DNA of 9,265 nt from positions 1 to 9,265 of the forward strand of contig JAEXHA010000133.1 in assembly GCA_023450335.1 (NCBI GenBank). Direction: 5' to 3'. Shown in pieces: positions 6,573 through 9,265 of this stretch. This DNA is from Actinomycetes bacterium (lineage in GTDB: Bacteria; Actinomycetota; Actinomycetes; Actinomycetales; Microbacteriaceae). The translations under genes and the position numbers were made by a program. A model generated the notes under the pieces. That model was not told the DNA's origin, searched no databases, and saw only the letters and a list, made by a program, of their open reading frames with translations. Each line of letters opens with the position of its first letter. Position 1 is the stretch's first letter.

Positions 6573-7753
6573 GCGGGTCCCTCCGGATCGATTCCCGCCG
6601 GTGCGGACGGACCGGCCGGCAGCACGGCTTCGACGCGGAACCTCCCCGGCGTGCGGTCGACCGTGACCGTCCCGCCGACGGCGGAGACCTGCTCGCGGAT
6701 GCCGCGCAGCCCGTGTCCTTCGGGAGGGTTCGGCCCGTCGGCGTCTTCCGTCGCCGGGTTGGTGATCACGATGCGCACCCGGTCGCCGTCGTGGGTGATC
6801 GTCACGTCGGCCTCCGGCGCCGCCCCGTGCTTGTGCGCGTTGGTGAGTGCCTCTTGCAGCAGCCGGTAGGTGGCGTGGTCGGCCGCCGGCGGCAGCGACG
6901 GGAGCGTCCCCTCGACATGCATGGTGACGCGCAGGCCGGAGGCGTCGAACCGGGCGATGAGGTCGCTGATCTGACCCAGCCCGGCCGTCGGCCCGGCATC
7001 CCCCGCCCGCAGGTGGGACAGCAGGTCGCCGATGTCGCTCAGGACGCGGCGCGCCGCATCGCCGACGATCGCGACGGCGGCTTTCGCAGCCTCGGCGTCG
7101 TTGTCGATGGTGCGGGTGGCGACGCCGGCGTGCAGGTTGATGACGGACATCTGGTGGGCGACCGCATCGTGCAGGTCGCGGGCGATGCGCAGCCGGTCTT
7201 CGGCGACGCGTCGGGACGCGACGACCTCGCGGGTCTGCTCGGCGTCGAGGGCGCGCTGGGTGATCTGGTCGATGTAGGCGCGGTGCGAGCGGGTCGCATC
7301 GCCGACGGCGGCGAACAGACCGACGATCGCGACGACGAGGATCGTCAGCGGGCGCGTCGACTCGTGCTCGTGGAGCGCCGAGGCCGGGACCAGCACGGCG
7401 AGCACGGCGAGCACCGTGAGCAGGGTGGTGCGCCGGCGGTGGCGCGTGGCGATCGTGAGGACCGCGATCCCGGTGGCGAGCGCCGAGAACGGTGTCGGGG
7501 TGAGGGTGAAGGATGCCACGACGAAGCACACCACGCACACGACCAGAACCGCCCAGGGATACCGACGCCGCGCGAACATGGCGGCGGCGGACACCCCGGC
7601 GATGACGAAGGCGAGGGGCGGCAGAGCGAGTGTGAAGCGATGCAGCGGTCCGAGCGTGGTGGCGAGGACCACCACGGCCGCGATGAGGTCGCGCGCCCAG
7701 CCCGGCAGGGCGGCACGGGCCGGCACGGGTGGCTGCGGTGCCGCGGTGTGCAT
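6569..7753 (-). CDS. Membrane sensor histidine kinase, HisKA_3 family
   Basis: This kinase senses an unknown signal and phosphorylates the regulator encoded by the overlapping next gene. With the ATG at 7753 it has 394 residues. About five or six hydrophobic segments fill residues 21-152 with short loops and no large extracellular domain, as in intramembrane-sensing kinases. The dimerisation/phosphoacceptor box is RIARDLHDAVAHQMSV with H195, the N-box is QEALTNAHKHG (N305), and the G-box is GHGLRGIREQ (346-355). In-frame alternative starts are ATG at 7762 and GTG at 7786, neither with a Shine-Dalgarno. I prefer 7753 because GATAAT sits at the right distance for leaderless transcription from that ATG. 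The C-terminus after VLPA is a short Pro/Gly-rich tail. The family resembles kinases that regulate nearby membrane or export genes; no substrate is implied. Confidence 0.93.
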   Translation of the reverse strand: MHTAAPQPPVPARAALPGWARDLIAAVVVLATTLGPLHRFTLALPPLAFVIAGVSAAAMFARRRYPWAVLVVCVVCFVVASFTLTPTPFSALATGIAVLTIATRHRRRTTLLTVLAVLAVLVPASALHEHESTRPLTILVVAIVGLFAAVGDATRSHRAYIDQITQRALDAEQTREVVASRRVAEDRLRIARDLHDAVAHQMSVINLHAGVATRTIDNDAEAAKAAVAIVGDAARRVLSDIGDLLSHLRAGDAGPTAGLGQISDLIARFDASGLRVTMHVEGTLPSLPPAADHATYRLLQEALTNAHKHGAAPEADVTITHDGDRVRIVITNPATEDADGPNPPEGHGLRGIREQVSAVGGTVTVDRTPGRFRVEAVLPAGPSAPAGIDPEGPA

Positions 7754-7760
7754 GTCCCTC

Positions 7761-7766
7761 ATTATC
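7761..7766 (-). promoter_or_regulatory. -10 box of the histidine kinase operon
   Basis: GATAAT on the minus strand ends at 7761, 7 nt before position 7754, so transcription would start at or within 1 nt of the ATG at 7753, giving a leaderless mRNA. A GTGACA resembling a -35 box lies only 14 nt upstream, too close to be certain. Confidence 0.5.
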
Positions 7767-7805
7767 GGGCGCGGAGGAAGTGTCACTCGCGGTCATGTGC
7801 AGAGA

Positions 7806-7821
7806 TACCCCCGCCGGGGTA
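7806..7821. promoter_or_regulatory. Perfect inverted repeat TACCCC-N4-GGGGTA, candidate response-regulator operator
   Basis: TACCCC, a 4-base spacer, and GGGGTA form a 16-bp symmetric site in the middle of the 125-bp divergent region. Its centre is about 60 bp upstream of the predicted kinase transcription start and 65 bp upstream of the DUF6069 start codon, suitable for activation of either side by a dimeric NarL-type regulator. An adjacent 8-bp palindrome GCAATTGC (7823-7830) may belong to the same control region. Assignment to this regulator is inferred from position only. Confidence 0.45.
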
Positions 7822-7878
7822 CGCAATTGCCTCACCGGGGCGACGCGGCGAGATGCTGTCTGGCGGAAACCTGGGGGC

Positions 7879-8313
7879 ATGACAACCCTCACCAGACCTG
7901 CCTACCGGATCAGTTCCGCACTCCCGCTCAGCGCGGCGATCGTCGCCGTCGCCGCCGGCGCCGCCAACGCGCTCATCGCGTTCGGCGCCATCGGGCTCGG
8001 TGCCCCGGTCATCGGCGGCCTGCAGCCGGCGGCCTTCCTCACCTTCACGGTGATCGCCGCGGTCGCCGGTGCGGTGGGCTGGCACCTGATCAACCGTCTC
8101 GCACGCCGCCCCGCGCAGGTCATGCGCTGGCTGGTGCCGACGTTTCTCGTCGTGTCGTTCCTCCCCGACGTCGCCGTCGGCATGGCGATGGGCTGGCTGA
8201 TCGCCGGCGCGCTCATGCTCATGCACGTCGCCACGATCACGATCGCGGTGCTGACCTACCGCCGGCTCATGCCGCTGCGGATGCCCGATCCCGACGGCCG
8301 CGTTGCGGCCTGA
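7879..8313 (+). CDS. Small four-helix membrane protein, DUF6069-like
   Basis: The 144-residue protein has no known activity. Four hydrophobic helices are visible at about 13-35, 50-72, 84-100 and 103-127, with a basic loop (NRLARRPAQVMR) between the second and third and a polar C-terminal tail. The size and the motif F-L-P-D (94-97) after the third helix resemble the actinobacterial DUF6069 family; I assign this from memory of the family and not from a search. The start ATG at 7879 gives an N-terminus MTTLTRPAYR just before the first helix; in-frame earlier codons (ATG at 7795, 7729) would read through the palindrome and the kinase start and are unlikely. A G-run sits only 1 nt before the ATG, so the ribosome site is weak. 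Divergent to a two-component system, it is a likely regulated target or accessory partner. Confidence 0.8.
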   Translation: MTTLTRPAYRISSALPLSAAIVAVAAGAANALIAFGAIGLGAPVIGGLQPAAFLTFTVIAAVAGAVGWHLINRLARRPAQVMRWLVPTFLVVSFLPDVAVGMAMGWLIAGALMLMHVATITIAVLTYRRLMPLRMPDPDGRVAA

Positions 8314-8327
8314 CGCCGGATCGTCGG

Positions 8328-8333
8328 TACTAT
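8328..8333 (+). promoter_or_regulatory. -10 box of the tRNA-Gly gene
   Basis: TACTAT fits the TANNNT actinobacterial -10 consensus and lies 29 nt before the mature tRNA 5' end, giving a short leader. A possible -35 (TTGCGG, 8303-8308) is 19 nt upstream, inside the end of the previous gene. Confidence 0.5.
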
Positions 8334-8362
8334 GGTCTGGCGGCGCCACCTCGTGACGCCTC

Positions 8363-8436
8363 GGGGCTGTAGTTCAATGGTAGAACTTCTGCTTCCCAAG
8401 CAGACAGCGCGGGTTCGATTCCCGTCAGCCCCTCCA
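8363..8436 (+). tRNA. tRNA-Gly (anticodon CCC), CCA encoded
   Basis: The cloverleaf is complete. The acceptor stem GGGGCTG (8363-8369) pairs with CAGCCCC (8426-8432); the discriminator is T8433 and CCA is encoded at 8434-8436. The D stem is GTTC/GAAC around AATGGTA. The anticodon stem TCTGC/GCAGA encloses TTCCCAA, so the anticodon is CCC (8395-8397), reading GGG codons. The T stem GCGGG/CCCGT encloses TTCGATT. No variable-arm or pairing defects are seen. Its 3' end is a typical integrase target, and the DNA after it looks foreign. Confidence 0.98.
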
Positions 8437-8444
8437 CTTGTCAC

Positions 8445-8484
8445 TTCCGGAACTAGTTCGGACTTTCCGGAGTTAGTTCGGACT
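8445..8484 (+). repeat. Tandem pair of 20-bp direct repeats just after tRNA-Gly
   Basis: Two adjacent 20-base units, TTCCGGAACTAGTTCGGACT and TTCCGGAGTTAGTTCGGACT, differ at two positions. The first contains the perfect 10-bp palindrome GAACTAGTTC. They begin 9 nt after the encoded CCA. Short direct repeats beside a tRNA 3' end resemble integrase arm-type sites at an attachment site; a structural role in tRNA 3' processing or termination is less likely. Confidence 0.75.
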
Positions 8485-8566
8485 GGTGATTTCGCTGATT
8501 CGCTCACGGTGCGACCTTTCTGCGAGAACAAATGGCTCACGTGCGTATCTCGCGCGCCGACGGTAG
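8485..8566. other. Lower-GC stretch without a supported gene
   Basis: The first 100 bases after the tRNA-proximal flank (8441-8540) are about 52% GC by hand count, while the surrounding genes are strongly GC-rich. The frame from an ATG at 8532 reads MAHVRISRADGSRDIRFVAYG, which looks somewhat protein-like and could be a broken N-terminus, but beyond about 8600 it turns into a Ser/Pro/Arg-rich string typical of a wrong frame. I see no intact gene here. Confidence 0.4.
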
Positions 8567-9041
8567 CCGCGACATCCGCTTTGTCGCTTACGGGCGACCG
8601 TCAAATCGACGAGTTCTGTCCGACAGGTCCGCGAGATCCTCCGCACCAACCCCCTCGGGTTCCCGGAAGCAGCCCGGCTGGAATTCGCCACCTCCCGCAA
8701 GAGGGTTAGCCGCGTCTGGGACGAAGTCGGACCCGAACTCCTCCTGCACGGACACATGCACACCCCCGGCGCCGGGACCACTGACGACGGCCGCCACGTC
8801 ATGAGCAAGGGCTGCGACGGGCGGCAAGGGAACCTCGCCATCGTGGATCTGCGCCCCCTCAGCCTCGACATCCCGAGCCGGCGCGAGATTCGCGCGGCCG
8901 CCGCAGAGGCTGGGCAGCAGGCGAGGGCCAATCTCACCAGGATGCTGTCGCGCGTCTGGCGGCAGCCGGTCCGATGCGTACCCGCCGATGTACTTGAAGG
9001 AGCTGCGCGAGAGCTGGAACGAGTACCCCGAGCGCGAATAG
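8567..9041 (+). pseudogene. Metallophosphoesterase 3' remnant, truncated and frameshifted
   Basis: A frame without start codon, open from 8567 after a TAG at 8564, reads VREILRTNPLGFPEAARLEF, then SRVWDEVGPELLLHGHMHTP and DGRHVMSKGCDGRQGNLAIVDL. HGHMH (8747-8761) is the last metal-binding motif of calcineurin-like phosphoesterases, and the GN-AIVDL ending is their usual last strand. The N-terminal metal motifs (DxH, GDxxD, GNHE) are absent, so the gene is 5'-truncated. The same frame stays GC-rich at third positions to about 8970, after which coding character moves to the next frame (SDAYPPMYLKELRESWNEYP, ending at TAG 9039-9041), a single-base frameshift. The part after about 8870 may belong to the same protein or to a different one. 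It lies between a tRNA and an IS element, consistent with decayed island or phage cargo. The boundaries are approximate. Confidence 0.6.
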
Positions 9042-9141
9042 GTCAAGCGCGACACGGGACGACTCAGGTCGACAGCGCTGATGTCCCATCGCGCCACTCA
9101 GTGAAGCGCTCCATCTGGCGCTAGACGACCGGCGGGCACTA
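9042..9141. other. Short remnant DNA between pseudogene and IS end
   Basis: No gene can be supported in these 100 bases. One frame stays open to a TAG at 9122-9124 and ends SRHSVKRSIWR, with fair third-position GC, so a small piece of another decayed gene is possible. AGCGC and GCGCT around 9105-9122 form a minor inverted repeat without a T-run. Confidence 0.3.
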
Positions 9142-9265
9142 GGGCGTGTCTCCTAACCTCGGGGGTTGATAGCGGGCAGGCTTGAGTGGTGTCGCGGACT
9201 TCTCTTCTCTCGGATGCTGAGTGGGCTCGGATCGAGCCGTTGATGCCGGCCGCGTCGGCCAAGGG
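9142..9265 (+). mobile_element. Left end of an IS5-family (IS427-group-like) insertion sequence, cut by the window edge
   Basis: GGGCGTGTCTCCTAAC at 9142-9157 has the look of the terminal inverted repeat of actinobacterial IS427-group elements. It abuts a CTAG (9139-9142), the preferred target of this group. About 45 bp inside, a transposase reading frame opens. The right end and target duplication are outside the window, so intactness cannot be judged. Confidence 0.75.
9189..9265 (+). CDS. IS5-family transposase, N-terminal part (3' partial)
   Basis: The visible 25 residues, from a GTG at 9189, read VSRTSLLSDAEWARIEPLMP and then AASAK, running off the right edge. The pattern S-x-L-L/S-D-x-x-W-x-x-I-x-P-L-x-P is the start of DDE transposases of the IS5/IS427 group and similar families; in complete members the DDE catalytic residues come later and are not visible here. 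A second GTG one codon earlier (9186) is an equally possible start. Many IS427-group transposases need a frameshift between two frames, which cannot be tested in this window. Confidence 0.8.
   Translation, partial: MSRTSLLSDAEWARIEPLMPAASAK

Noticed and set aside
7827..7857. TTGCCT and GATGCT as promoter of the DUF6069-like gene
   Set aside because: The spacing is 19 bp and the -10 lacks the TA start of the consensus; too weak to list as a feature.
6713..7882. 389-residue plus-strand open frame opposite the kinase
   Set aside because: Composition is Gly/Arg/Asp-rich without motifs; it mirrors the codon bias of the well-supported kinase on the other strand.
6573..7892. Long minus-strand frame in front of the response regulator, giving a 662-residue reading
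   Set aside because: This part is antiparallel-frame noise over the histidine kinase gene, rich in Arg, Pro and His; the regulator itself starts at 6572.
8445..8484. Repeat pair as start of a CRISPR array
   Set aside because: There are only two units, directly abutting, with no spacer between them.
8256..8540. Minus-strand frame reading ...GADGNRTRAVCLGSRSS...
   Set aside because: This is the well-known artefact of translating the antisense strand of a tRNA-Gly gene; the rest of the frame has no support.
8532..8804. 90-residue plus-strand open frame after the tRNA
   Set aside because: The first 20 residues look plausible, but the remainder runs out of frame over the phosphoesterase remnant; no intact gene can be supported.
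8588..9097. 169-residue minus-strand open frame in the tRNA-IS interval
   Set aside because: It shares third positions with the plus-strand frame, so GC bias does not separate them, but the plus strand carries a recognisable phosphoesterase motif and the minus reading is Ser/Gly/Pro-rich without motifs.

Overview
The window looks like chromosome from a high-GC actinomycete, most likely a Microbacteriaceae member (Microbacterium-like). The evidence is GC-rich third codon positions in every gene, a mycobacterial-type FprA reductase beside a 7Fe ferredoxin, an actinobacterial-type dCTP deaminase, frequent 4-bp gene overlaps, and two genes whose only good start signal is a -10 box placed for leaderless transcription. 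The genus is an inference.

Positions 1-5232, plus strand: an operon-like run that fits assimilatory sulfur metabolism. It holds the 3' part of an SsuB/TauB-type ABC ATPase, an SsuC/TauC-type permease, uroporphyrinogen-III C-methyltransferase (first committed step to siroheme), an FprA-type NADPH:ferredoxin reductase, a 7Fe ferredoxin, and after 51 bp a thioredoxin-reductase-like flavoprotein. The first four junctions overlap (11, 4, 4 and 4 bp), so translation is probably coupled. A coherent reading is import of a sulfur compound, siroheme for sulfite reductase, and NADPH to Fpr to ferredoxin electrons for that enzyme. The sulfite reductase and CysH/D/N genes themselves are not visible; they may lie left of the window. 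The last flavoprotein keeps a CxxC but has a degenerate NADPH-binding motif, so ferredoxin may be its donor.

Positions 5233-7753, minus strand: a compact hairpin in the 19-bp convergent gap, then dcd (dCTP deaminase) and a NarL/LuxR-family response regulator, whose start overlaps the end of a HisKA_3 histidine kinase by 4 bp. Upstream of the kinase a 125-bp divergent region carries a perfect inverted repeat (TACCCC-N4-GGGGTA), a plausible operator. It drives outward to a small four-helix membrane protein (DUF6069-like) at 7879-8313.

Positions 8314-9265: tRNA-Gly(CCC) with encoded CCA, preceded by a good -10 box. Immediately after it the sequence changes character: a tandem 20-bp repeat, about 100 bp at roughly 52% GC by hand count, then the 3' remnant of a metallophosphoesterase gene with an internal frameshift, and finally the left end of an IS5-family (IS427-group-like) insertion sequence that runs off the window. 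This is the typical look of a decayed island or prophage scar at a tRNA integration site. No CRISPR array, rRNA or clearly new system was seen; the most unusual points are the degenerate NADPH motif in the reductase, the operator-like palindrome, and the repeat pair beside the tRNA.
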